From contig NZ_CP131061.1 in assembly GCF_032594355.1 (NCBI RefSeq), positions 372,001 through 436,000 on the forward strand: a stretch of DNA of 64,000 nucleotides, read 5' to 3'. The DNA comes from Methanolapillus ohkumae (GTDB lineage: Archaea > Halobacteriota > Methanosarcinia > Methanosarcinales > Methanosarcinaceae). The translations under genes were made by a program, and so were the position numbers. Positions within the stretch are counted from its first letter, which is position 1; every line of letters starts with the position of its first letter. Positions 56,526-64,000 of the stretch are shown here, piece after piece. The notes beneath the pieces are model-generated. The model was not told the origin of the DNA. It ran no database searches and worked only from the letters and a program-made list of their open reading frames with translations.

Positions 56526-57209
56526 ATGACTCAAAAATATGGCCGCCGTTTTTTCTTTTTAAGCCTGTCTTTTTTCGTTTTATTCTCTTCTTTATTTTCT
56601 CTTTTTTGTTTTGCATCTCCTGCGATTGCGGCGGATTCGGAAGGGACGGTGATAATTCGGGACAACATCGGAAATTATACACATTTGGACGTCTTGGAAT
56701 CCCGGAGCTATTTTTTGATGAATGAGGGCGATGTTGAAAAGTTTAAGGAAGGGTACGAACTTCATTTGGTTGGGTCGGGCTCAGGCGATAATGTTTTAGT
56801 GGAGCTTCGAAATACGGATGGCCCGGCTCCGAAATACATTACCAGCGTCATGATGAAAGACGGGGATTACTTTTACTGTTCCCGCCTCTTAAACGGGGAA
56901 TATTATTTGGTGTTATCCTTTAAGCTGGACAAATCTTACCTCAACAGCACCGGGGTCATTTCCGGATTTTCCATGCTGAATCAGTATCAAGATCCATACT
57001 ATTTTGAAAAAACAGATACCGGCTGGTTTGTCAAAGTGACGAATTCCCCAAATCCCATTTTGCCGGACAATCCTTTGCCGGTAAAAGATAACGGATCCGG
57101 GCCGGATATTTCCGGGGGGTCAAGTACCATGATTTTGATTTTGGCGAGCGTGGCGGCGGTTCTTATCATTGCGACGTTAACTTTTCGAAAAATTATTCCA
57201 AAAAAGTAA
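56526..57209 (+). CDS. Secreted or type I membrane protein of unknown function
   Basis: A 227-residue protein with a signal peptide (basic start, hydrophobic FFLSLSFFVLFSSLFSLFCF, likely cleavage after SPAIA), an extracellular domain of about 150 residues rich in beta strands (YTHLDVLESRSYFLMNEGD, YELHLVGSGSG, GEYYLVLSFKL), a Pro/Gly/Ser linker (PDNPLPVKDNGSGPDISGGS) and a C-terminal transmembrane helix (MILILASVAAVLIIATLTF) with a basic stop (RKIIPKK). The layout resembles archaeal surface proteins. I recognise no family. It follows birA by 24 bp and may be read through. Confidence 0.7.
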   Translation: MTQKYGRRFFFLSLSFFVLFSSLFSLFCFASPAIAADSEGTVIIRDNIGNYTHLDVLESRSYFLMNEGDVEKFKEGYELHLVGSGSGDNVLVELRNTDGPAPKYITSVMMKDGDYFYCSRLLNGEYYLVLSFKLDKSYLNSTGVISGFSMLNQYQDPYYFEKTDTGWFVKVTNSPNPILPDNPLPVKDNGSGPDISGGSSTMILILASVAAVLIIATLTFRKIIPKK

Positions 57210-57291
57210 CAAAAATAAAGTAACAAAAAAGTAACAAAAATAAAGTAACAAAAAGTAACAAAAATAAAGTAACAAAAATAAAAATAAAAAA

Positions 57292-57330
57292 ACAGGTGTT
57301 TCTGTCAAAAGACAGAAAAACACTATTTCC
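57292..57330 (-). terminator. Hairpin terminator downstream of the HTH gene
   Basis: On the minus strand GTGTTTTTCTGTC-TTTT-GACAGAAACAC followed by CTGTTTTTTTATTTTT. It lies 18 bp after the stop of the minus-strand regulator and also faces the plus-strand gene. Confidence 0.75.
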
Positions 57331-57347
57331 TAAAAAAAGTCGGACCG

Positions 57348-58010
57348 TTATTTTTTGACGGACACGACCAATTTCTTTTTTGTCACCGGCTCTAATCTTT
57401 TCCAGGAGATGACGGAATCTTCTTCCAAAATGAATTCCTCCGCCCTCTTGTCAATGAGTTTTCCGTTGACCTCGTAAATGAAATATCCTTCTTCGCCGTC
57501 CGCCGAAACAATAAAGTTCCGACCGCCTATGTTTTTGACTTCAACAATCGACACACGCCGGAAGGCGTCCATGAGCGTGGTTCCTTTTTCAACTTCCAAT
57601 TTTTTAACCGGCGCGAAAGAGTCGAAAGCTTTGTTGAAACTGTTTTTTTTGAGGCTCAAGACGTGTGTTTTTCCAAAAACTTTGCGTTCGACAAGGCCCG
57701 CATCTTCTAAAATTTTAATGTGCTTGGACGCGACCGGGACGGAAATGCCGAGTTCGCGCGCAATGGATGAAATATGGCGGCTGTCTTCGGAAATCATTTG
57801 AATCATGCGTTGGCGCATTTCACTGGAAATTGCGGAAAACACTTGTGCGCTTTCATGAATGCGTTTTTGGTCAAAATGATTCAAAAAGGATTCATCAAAT
57901 TCCAAGAAATCTTCGTCTTCTTCTCTTTTTTCCACTTTTGGTTTTTTGGACATCGTTTTTGTTTCTTTTGTTTCGTTAGCCTTAGAGACTTTGGATTTTG
58001 TCATAGTCAT
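57348..58010 (-). CDS. HTH transcriptional regulator (ArsR-like) with C-terminal beta domain
   Basis: A 220-residue protein. Residues 1-40 are charged and disordered. Residues about 50-125 form a winged helix of the ArsR/HTH_20 type: FSAISSEMRQRMIQMISEDS, then HISSIARELGISVPVASKHI as the recognition unit, then the wing EDAGLVERKVFGKTHVLSLK. Residues about 150-215 form a separate domain with GYFIYEVNGKLIDKRAEEF and EEDSVISWKRLEPV, which looks like a DUF4430/beta-grasp-like ligand domain; that is tentative. No Cys metal site of classical ArsR is seen. The target is unknown; the divergent DUF2207-lemA genes are the nearest candidate. Confidence 0.8.
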   Translation of the reverse strand: MTMTKSKVSKANETKETKTMSKKPKVEKREEDEDFLEFDESFLNHFDQKRIHESAQVFSAISSEMRQRMIQMISEDSRHISSIARELGISVPVASKHIKILEDAGLVERKVFGKTHVLSLKKNSFNKAFDSFAPVKKLEVEKGTTLMDAFRRVSIVEVKNIGGRNFIVSADGEEGYFIYEVNGKLIDKRAEEFILEEDSVISWKRLEPVTKKKLVVSVKK

Positions 58011-58303
58011 GCATATATTCTAATCCTAAATAAGAGTTGTTATTTAAAAAGGTTAATTTTGTAAACATCCGGTTTTTAGGGTCCGGTCGTTTTTTAATTC
58101 TTACAACAAAGATTTTTAAGAAATGAGCAAGTTAATTAGAGAAACAGAATCGTAAAAAACAAATGAAATACGATAAATAGAATTCAAATGCAATAAATAC
58201 AATTACAAATTCAATAACAGTTACAATGCTAAATGCAATTACAGCAATTTAAAAACTAAAAAATTGTAAAAAACAAAAAGAAACGAAGCTTTGTGTGATT
58301 TTT

Positions 58304-60229
58304 ATGCTTTCTCAAAAAACCGATTCTTTCTTTCGTTCATCTTTTCATTTATCGGTCGTCGTTCTTTTGACCGGTTTTTGCTTGATGATGCTCTCTGCCG
58401 GCGCTTTAGCGGACCCATACGCCATTGACCATGCAGACGTTACAGTGACTGTTGATGAATCCGGCCTCACCCACGTTCATGAAAAAATTTATTTTACCAA
58501 TTACGGGCAGGATTACAACGAAGTGTACCGGCTGGTGTATACCAATTCGGACATTTATATTAAAAACGCGACCGGGTACATTGAGGGATATCCGGAAGCA
58601 CCGTTTCGAACGGCCAACGTGAGCGAAGGGGTCGAACTGATTGTCTCTCTCCCAAAACCAAATCCGGAAAAAGTTGTTTTGGTTTTGTCGTACGATTACT
58701 ACGGCGGCATTAATGTTTACAATGATGTTACCGAATTCAATTTCATGCTTTGGGGAAACAATTGGGGAATGCCACTGGACAGTTTAAACGGAACGATGAC
58801 GATTGCCGGCGTGAAAAACGCGTCCCTTCAATCGGACGAAAATCCGAATGGAACCGTCTATGTTTGGAATCACCCGTCGTCTTACACAACTTTTGAAAAC
58901 GTCAGTTTTGTCAAAAGCGTAACGAATGAAACTATAACGAATGCAGCCTCAACGATTCAATACAAAGTTCAGGCCAAAGACATTCCGGCTTACACTTGGT
59001 ATGATGCCCGTGTCATTTATCCGAGAATGGAAAATCCGGACGGTTCGATTGTTTCCGTTCGCCATGAAGAAATGCTGACCAAAGTCATCCATGAGGAAAA
59101 TGAGTGGGTGCAATCCGAAATCGCTTTTGAAAAAAAGCTTGCGCGTCAGGAAGTTTATTCTTACTTCTTGGTCTTTGTCCAGCTTTTCATCCTTTTAATC
59201 GGGATTGCCACACCGTTTTATATTTACAGAAAATATGGGCGGGAACCCAAAGTGGATTATACGGCTCTTTATGAGCGGGAACTTCCGACGGATACAAAGC
59301 CGGCGGTGGTCAACGCGATTATTGCCGGTCACGGGAAACCGACGATGGACGCTTTTGTCTCAACGATTATGAGTTTGATTGACAACGATTATATTTCCGT
59401 TCATGAAACAACACGCAAAGACTGGAAGCGGTCGGACGTAAAGGACATTTTGTTGAAATTTGAAAAACAGGCCGATGGGCGCCTTGAAAGTTATGAACGG
59501 GATGTCTACAACTTTTTGTACGATCGGGCGGATGGCGGGCAAATCGAGTGGACAAAATTCCAAAAGAAACTTGGGGAAAACGATGCGTTTTACAATTTTC
59601 TGAATCGCTGGAATACGAAAATTGAAAAACTTGCCGACTTTTCCGCGTATTTTGACACCTCCGGAAATAATAAAATCAGTTCGGGGGGGGTTATCCTTTT
59701 TATTTGTTCCGTTGTGATGTTTTTCGGCAGCGAAATTTTGGCGCCGTCTTTTTACCATCCGGCGACGTATTTCACAAAGTTTTTGTGTTTTGTCAGCGGG
59801 ATGCTTGCCATCGTTTTATTGATTTACCCGCGTATCTTTAAAAAATCCATGGGACGCTGGACCAAAGATGGCCGGGTCTTTTATTTGAAGTGGAAAAACT
59901 TTGAGAAATATCTGACGGATTATTCCATGATTGAAAAGTATCCGCCATCGTCGGTTATTATTTGGGACCACTATTTGGTGTACGCGATGGCGCTTGGGGT
60001 AGCCGACCAAGCTCTTAAAAATATGAATTTGTCGGTCCCAACCGCGACTATGTCGGACAGCCGCCTGGGTATGATTTATTACTATCCGATTTTCTATACC
60101 GGAATGGGTCACGCATATTCAGCGTCCACGCCACAGAGCAGCAACAGTGGCGGCGGTGGCGGAATGGGCGGATTTGGCGGCGGCGGAATCGGCGGTGGAT
60201 TTGGCGGCGGTGGCGGCGGATTCCGGTAA
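58304..60229 (+). CDS. DUF2207 membrane protein
   Basis: A protein of about 641 residues. The signal sequence (LSVVVLLTGFCLMMLSAGAL, cleavage near ALA) leads into the extracytoplasmic DUF2207 beta domain (DPYAIDHADVTVTVDESGLT). A transmembrane helix follows (FVQLFILLIGIATPFYIYRK), then a cytoplasmic alpha/beta region, two more helices (ISSGGVILFICSVVMFFGS, FLCFVSGMLAIVLLIYPRIF), and a Gly-rich tail (GGFGGGGIGGGFGGGGGG) typical of the family. Function is unknown; DUF2207 proteins commonly sit next to LemA, as here. The ATG at 58304 is preferred over GTG 58295; no strong Shine-Dalgarno sequence. Confidence 0.9.
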   Translation: MLSQKTDSFFRSSFHLSVVVLLTGFCLMMLSAGALADPYAIDHADVTVTVDESGLTHVHEKIYFTNYGQDYNEVYRLVYTNSDIYIKNATGYIEGYPEAPFRTANVSEGVELIVSLPKPNPEKVVLVLSYDYYGGINVYNDVTEFNFMLWGNNWGMPLDSLNGTMTIAGVKNASLQSDENPNGTVYVWNHPSSYTTFENVSFVKSVTNETITNAASTIQYKVQAKDIPAYTWYDARVIYPRMENPDGSIVSVRHEEMLTKVIHEENEWVQSEIAFEKKLARQEVYSYFLVFVQLFILLIGIATPFYIYRKYGREPKVDYTALYERELPTDTKPAVVNAIIAGHGKPTMDAFVSTIMSLIDNDYISVHETTRKDWKRSDVKDILLKFEKQADGRLESYERDVYNFLYDRADGGQIEWTKFQKKLGENDAFYNFLNRWNTKIEKLADFSAYFDTSGNNKISSGGVILFICSVVMFFGSEILAPSFYHPATYFTKFLCFVSGMLAIVLLIYPRIFKKSMGRWTKDGRVFYLKWKNFEKYLTDYSMIEKYPPSSVIIWDHYLVYAMALGVADQALKNMNLSVPTATMSDSRLGMIYYYPIFYTGMGHAYSASTPQSSNSGGGGGMGGFGGGGIGGGFGGGGGGFR

Positions 60230-60470
60230 GTCGGTCCCCAAAATTTAAAAATAATACATTCATTTTGATTCAATCAGGAATCCGAGTCCAAAATAAAAAT
60301 CGAAAAAGAATAGGGCAGACAACAAAAATAAGCAAAATCAAAAAAAACTAAACAAAATAAAAAATTAAGCAACAGAAAATTAAGCAAAATAAAAAATTAA
60401 GCAAAATAAAAAATTAAGCAACAGAAAAATTAAGCAAAATAGAAAATAAACAAAAAAATCGGTGATAAAA
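60230..60470. other. Spacer with AAATTAAGCAAAATA repeats before lemA
   Basis: 241 bp containing about five imperfect copies of AAAAAATTAAGCAAAATAAA or AAATTAAGCAACAGAAA (60318-60445). No ORF. Confidence 0.6.
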
Positions 60471-61034
60471 ATGATTGGAATGCTTATCGGATTTATTATT
60501 CTCCTTCTTATTGTGGGGATTGTCATTGCTTTTGTTGTGATGTACAACAATTTGGTTAAAGCGCGCAACTTTGTGGAAAATGCGTGGGCGCAAATTGATG
60601 TTCAGCTCAAGCGGCGCTCGGATTTAATCCCGAATTTGGTGGAGACCGTGAAAGGGTATGCCGGACACGAAAAACAATTGCTTGAAAATGTGACCGCCGC
60701 TCGTTCGGCCGTGATGAAAGCGACGACACCGCACGAAAAAGCGGAGGCGTCCAACATGTTGTCAAGCACCTTAAAGAGTTTGTTTGCCGTTGCGGAAAAC
60801 TATCCGGCGCTGAAAGCCAATGAAAATTTTCGGGATCTTCAAAACCAGCTGACGGAAACGGAAAACAAAATCGCGTACACACGCCAATTTTACAATGATA
60901 CGGTGACCAAATACAACAACACAATCCAAACCATTCCGACCAATATCGTTGCCAAACTGGGCGGCTTTACCAAAAAAGAGCTCTTTGAGGCAACGGATGC
61001 GGAAAAAAGTGTTCCGAAAGTTTCATTTTCATAA
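60471..61034 (+). CDS. lemA: LemA family protein
   Basis: A 188-residue LemA protein: one N-terminal transmembrane helix (IGMLIGFIILLLIVGIVIAF), then the hallmark YNNLVKARNFVENAWAQIDV and LKRRSDLIPNLVETVKGYA, a long alpha-helical bundle with TETENKIAYTRQFYNDTVTK, and a short tail. LemA proteins are membrane-anchored helical-bundle proteins of unclear role, often paired with DUF2207/TPM-domain proteins. I start at ATG 60471 because GGTGAT, an exact complement of the 16S 3' end, lies just upstream (60461-60466); the GTG at 60462 inside that site is not used. The hairpin at 61136 may terminate this operon. Confidence 0.93.
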   Translation: MIGMLIGFIILLLIVGIVIAFVVMYNNLVKARNFVENAWAQIDVQLKRRSDLIPNLVETVKGYAGHEKQLLENVTAARSAVMKATTPHEKAEASNMLSSTLKSLFAVAENYPALKANENFRDLQNQLTETENKIAYTRQFYNDTVTKYNNTIQTIPTNIVAKLGGFTKKELFEATDAEKSVPKVSFS

Positions 61035-61135
61035 AGGTTGAAAATATCAAATACAAAAAAATTGCGCAATGAAAAGCCATGCGGCAAAACACTGTGCAAC
61101 AAAACATATTTTTTTAAAAAAACGTGCAAATCCTC

Positions 61136-61182
61136 CCGAAAATTCGGACGCGTATCGCGTCCGAATTTTTCGGATTGTTATG
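61136..61182 (+). repeat. Hairpin module copy 5
   Basis: CCGAAAATTCGGACGCG (61136-61152), loop TAT, CGCGTCCGAATTTTTCGG (61156-61173): a 17-bp stem with one extra T in the 3' arm. It continues as GGATTGTT-ATG (61180). It is nearly identical to module 1 and very close to module 3. Confidence 0.88.
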
Positions 61183-61461
61183 AGAATGAATATATTGTTG
61201 AAAAATCCCGCAGCAGCGCTGAAAAACCGTAAACAGATTGCAGCAATGCCGGAAATTTGTAAACAGATTGCAGCAATGCCGGAAATTTGTAAACAGATTG
61301 CAGCAATGCCGGAAATTTGTAAACAGATTGCAGCAATGCCGGAAATTTGTAAACAGATTGCAGCAATGTTGGAAATTTGTAAACAGATTGCAACAATGTT
61401 GGAAATTTGTAAACAGATTGCAGCAATGCCGGAAGTAATAAATCGCTGCGTCAAACGATAA
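61180..61461 (+). CDS. Short repeat ORF after hairpin module 5 (doubtful)
   Basis: A 93-codon frame from the ATG that follows the hairpin. After MRMNILLKNPAAALKNR it encodes seven 10-residue repeats KQIAAMPEIC and ends VINRCVKR. The 30-bp DNA unit keeps the frame open on both strands, so openness is not evidence of coding. It is notable because the copy at 30.4 kb also starts after the hairpin and encodes KQIAA before ending. Confidence 0.3.
   Translation: MRMNILLKNPAAALKNRKQIAAMPEICKQIAAMPEICKQIAAMPEICKQIAAMPEICKQIAAMLEICKQIATMLEICKQIAAMPEVINRCVKR
61230..61440 (+). repeat. 30-bp tandem repeat array, seven units
   Basis: Unit AAACAGATTGCAGCAATGCC followed by GGAAATTTGT, with only a few base changes in the last three units (GCC to GTT, GCA to ACA). 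No spacers. Confidence 0.96.
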
Positions 61462-61665
61462 AATTAACCGGATTTGCGGCTTTAAACTCATCTTAAAAAG
61501 CCGCCCCGTTTCTGTTTTGTCGAATTATTCTAAAAAAAGGGTTGCTGCCCGCGAAAACCGGCTGTAAAATAAAAAAAGAGAATTTGCAACAATCCGAAAA
61601 AACAGGACCGTTGCAAAAATGTTGCAAAAAATTTATTTATTTATTTATTTATTTTCTTTAAAGGC

Positions 61666-64000
61666 TTATTCAATGTAAATCGCCGGCCGCATCGGTTCCG
61701 CAAACCGGGATTTGTTTTCCGGGTCATATGCGGTTTTAGCATCCATTTCGGCGGCGCCGAAAATTTCAATGGCACATCCCGTTTCTTTTTCCAAAAACGG
61801 TCTTGCTTCCTCTAAGATCTTTTTCTCATCCAAATTTGTTTCCAAATACTTTACAACGACATCGACCGAAGATCCACGAATGTCGCCGGCAACTTTTTGG
61901 ATGTATTTTTGAGCGTCTTTGCCGCGGGTTTTGATGCTTTCCTCTTCCATGCAAATTTTAATCAATTTTCCCATGTCGAATTTGGCGCTATCGGCGGCGG
62001 CCATTTCAGCCATATCCGTTGCTTTTTCCAAAACCTTCAGTTTCCAGGCCGGGGTGGTGTACAAATAAATTTTCTTGGGCTTGATTTTTGCCACACGAAT
62101 GATTTCTTCAATATCGGATAAGGTCTTTACAACAATGTCTTCGGCAACTTCCGCGGATTCATTCACGAATTCTGTTTTTTCGATCGGATAGGGCGCAAAA
62201 GCAATGGACTTCGCATGTCCCAGGCGGCTCCAAATCTCCTCGCAAATGTGTGGAGTAAACGGCGCCATTAATTTCGTCCATGTTTCGACGACGTCCACCA
62301 AACACCGTTCTCCGCCCCGTTTGTGGTACCATTTAATGTCATTGTAAATCAGGAAAAAGGCATTTTGAATGGCTTCTCGCGTGTGAATTTCATCCAAGGA
62401 TTTATTGATCTCTCGAATATATTTTTGAATCCGGCTCTCAATCCATCGGTCAATGTGATTCAAATCCCCGGTTGGAATTGTACAGCCGCTTTCGATAATT
62501 TGATTGGAAAACGTGTAAAACCGTCCGACTTGAGATTTGGCGGCTTCAATACCTTCCCGCTTCCAGTCGGCATCTTGCATTTGCTCGGAGGTTGATAAAA
62601 TATACATTCGGGTAACGTCGGCGCCATATTCATCCACGGCTTGCTTAAGCGTCAGAAGCGGGCCTTTGGATTTACTCATTTTTTGTCCTTCCAATGATAC
62701 AAATCCGTTTACAGCAATTGCTTTTGGCCATTTGGATTCGTCAAACAGCGCCACGTGGTGGAACAAAAAGAACAACAGGTGGTTTGGCACCAAATCTTTT
62801 CCGGATGAGCGTAAATCCACCGGATACCAGTAATTGAATTCTTTTTGGATTTGGTCCAAAAAGGGTTCGGAAATTCCGATGTTTGCAGCCACTTCTTTTA
62901 CCTTTCCGATTCCGAAAAAAACACAATTGAAAAATTCGGGTGTCAGCATGTCCATGGTGAGTGTTCCGGCATTTATGTGGCGGGAAATCGTATAATATGC
63001 CATGTAAATGGTGGAGTCTCCCAACGATTCAATCAGCCATTGCGGATCGCACGGCAATTTCGTGCCCAAGCCTTTGGTCCGGGCACAAGCCTTGTCTTTG
63101 AGCCAATCGATTTTATTTTCAAAATCCGCCCGAATCTCCGGTGGGATAATTTCCATTTGAGACAGGCACTTGTAGACTTGGTCTTTCCATTCCACATTGG
63201 AGTAATTCAAAAACCATTGTCCCTTGACCATGTTGACGACACACATGGTTCCGCACCGGCATTGAACCGGTTCGCTGAACTCGTAAAAAATATCTCCGAT
63301 TCCTTGAGCGATAAAATCTTGCGTCAATCGATCCTTAATTTTAGAAACCGGCATGCCTTTGTATTTTCCCGTGATGTCTTTGAGGGTTCCGCCATGGAAT
63401 TCGCGTCGGTATATTATTTTGGTTGCTTCTTCCGCTTTCGGATCTTTTTGGTCGGCAACACACAATTCCGCAATGGCGTCCGCTGCCGGGAATTCGCTGT
63501 ATTCCGGCACATCAATGACCGCGATTGGTCGGATGTCTCGGACATTTTCCGAAATGTTGTATTCCGACAAATCTTTGTCATACAAATCGCGCAGTGCCAG
63601 CAGGTCGTATGGAGCATGCGCGGGAACACTCATCACAACGCCGCTTCCGTTGTTTCCCCGGACAAACGAGGCCGGAAGAATGACAATAGTGTTGTCGGTC
63701 GACGGGTTTTTAAGTTTGAGGCCGATCAGCTCTTTTGCGTTGCATTTTTCCAAAAATTCAACGGTCCAATCGGTAAACTTAAGTTTATTGTATGCTTCTT
63801 TGCTGACCACCCAAAATTCTTCCAATTCATCCTTCTCCACACGAATCTTGACATATTCGATATTTGGGTTTAGCCACAGGTTGGTGACACCGTAAACGGT
63901 TTCCGGACGCAGGGTCGCGCACGGGAAAATCAGGTCTTTGTAGCGGAATTTAATCAGCGTATAATCGACAATGGTTGCTTCTTCTCCGCGCAAAATGTCG
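61666..64000 (-). CDS. leuS: Leucyl-tRNA synthetase, C-terminal part (partial at window end)
   Basis: Class I aminoacyl-tRNA synthetase charging tRNA-Leu. The frame is open to the window edge, so about 778 of an expected 940-960 residues are present; the HIGH motif lies outside. Visible are the CP1 editing domain (CATLRPETVYGVTNLWLNPN with the T-rich hydrolytic site, and VVMSVPAHAPYDLLAL), the KMSKS loop as GQKMSKSKGPLLTLKQAVDE, the anticodon-binding helical region WTKLMAPFTPHICEEIWSRL and the archaeal C-terminal domain. The TTG at 63993 is not the true start. It converges on lemA with the repeat region between. Confidence 0.96.
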   Translation of the reverse strand, partial: DILRGEEATIVDYTLIKFRYKDLIFPCATLRPETVYGVTNLWLNPNIEYVKIRVEKDELEEFWVVSKEAYNKLKFTDWTVEFLEKCNAKELIGLKLKNPSTDNTIVILPASFVRGNNGSGVVMSVPAHAPYDLLALRDLYDKDLSEYNISENVRDIRPIAVIDVPEYSEFPAADAIAELCVADQKDPKAEEATKIIYRREFHGGTLKDITGKYKGMPVSKIKDRLTQDFIAQGIGDIFYEFSEPVQCRCGTMCVVNMVKGQWFLNYSNVEWKDQVYKCLSQMEIIPPEIRADFENKIDWLKDKACARTKGLGTKLPCDPQWLIESLGDSTIYMAYYTISRHINAGTLTMDMLTPEFFNCVFFGIGKVKEVAANIGISEPFLDQIQKEFNYWYPVDLRSSGKDLVPNHLLFFLFHHVALFDESKWPKAIAVNGFVSLEGQKMSKSKGPLLTLKQAVDEYGADVTRMYILSTSEQMQDADWKREGIEAAKSQVGRFYTFSNQIIESGCTIPTGDLNHIDRWIESRIQKYIREINKSLDEIHTREAIQNAFFLIYNDIKWYHKRGGERCLVDVVETWTKLMAPFTPHICEEIWSRLGHAKSIAFAPYPIEKTEFVNESAEVAEDIVVKTLSDIEEIIRVAKIKPKKIYLYTTPAWKLKVLEKATDMAEMAAADSAKFDMGKLIKICMEEESIKTRGKDAQKYIQKVAGDIRGSSVDVVVKYLETNLDEKKILEEARPFLEKETGCAIEIFGAAEMDAKTAYDPENKSRFAEPMRPAIYIE

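Larger units (their letters stand above)
61035..61665. other. Intergenic region with hairpin module and 30-bp array (631 bp)
   Basis: Between lemA and the convergent leuS. It holds hairpin module 5 and a 30-bp tandem array. Near 61570-61635 are repeated TTGCAAC/GTTGCAAAAA words, then a TTTA run (61631-61655) at the 3' end of leuS. Confidence 0.65.

Overview
The window is archaeal and looks like a moderately AT-rich methanogen of the Methanosarcinaceae, possibly near Methanimicrococcus. The evidence is a 16S rRNA beginning ATTCCGGTTGATTCTGCCGG, G3:U70 tRNA-Ala in the rRNA spacer, BHB-type rRNA processing stems, TATA promoters, and archaeal gene sets (aIF1A-RIO1-KH, ABCE1, Mre11-Rad50, deoxyhypusine synthase, pantoate kinase, ADP-forming acetyl-CoA synthetase, two-subunit pyruvate carboxylase). 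The genus is inference; the archaeal assignment is firm. An in-frame amber codon in an IS30 transposase would fit a pyrrolysine-using methylotrophic methanogen.

Layout. 1-8.6 kb: 3' end of hflX, two small conserved proteins (DUF1905, DUF4177-like), a PHP phosphoesterase, the mre11-rad50 operon and a convergent TPD-type (C15orf41/CDIN1-like) nuclease. 8.9-18.4 kb: a DUF1624 membrane protein, an MBL-fold hydrolase, an EMC6-like membrane protein, ABCE1, dihydroorotase, and on the minus strand the aif1A, rio1 and KH-protein genes. 18.4-25 kb: a complete rRNA operon (two tandem promoters, 16S, tRNA-Ala, 23S, 5S). 25.5-36.3 kb: pantoate kinase and CoaBC (CoA synthesis), FtsJ-TRAM methyltransferase, a PhnB-like VOC protein, pyrF overlapping deoxyhypusine synthase, thioredoxin, and the fused ADP-forming acetyl-CoA synthetase.

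36.6-51.4 kb is the accessory region: four large membrane-anchored GLUG-repeat surface proteins, all on the minus strand, each with a juxtamembrane Cys motif, a TATA-like upstream signal and A- or purine-rich tandem repeats in its 3' flank; three also have a clear hairpin terminator. Two small ORFs look like orphan N-termini of the same family. An IS30-type element lies between the first two genes. The second gene is a mosaic: its 3' end matches gene 1 and about 1.4 kb of its middle matches gene 3 without indels, which points to gene conversion.

51.9-64 kb: pycB-pycA-birA (pyruvate carboxylase plus biotin ligase), a membrane-anchored secreted protein, an HTH regulator, a DUF2207-LemA pair and the 3' part of leuS.

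The most unusual non-coding signal is a family of five hairpin modules (14.1, 25.3, 30.4, 30.8 and 61.1 kb). The four intact copies have a 15-17 bp stem, an apex of the form GACGC-3 nt-GCGTC and a Shine-Dalgarno-like GGA(G) at the foot of the 3' arm, closely followed by an ATG. Three of the modules lead into tandem 27-30 bp repeats containing a variant of ACAGATTGCAGCA, and a fourth faces one of these arrays from the other side. No CRISPR array was seen.
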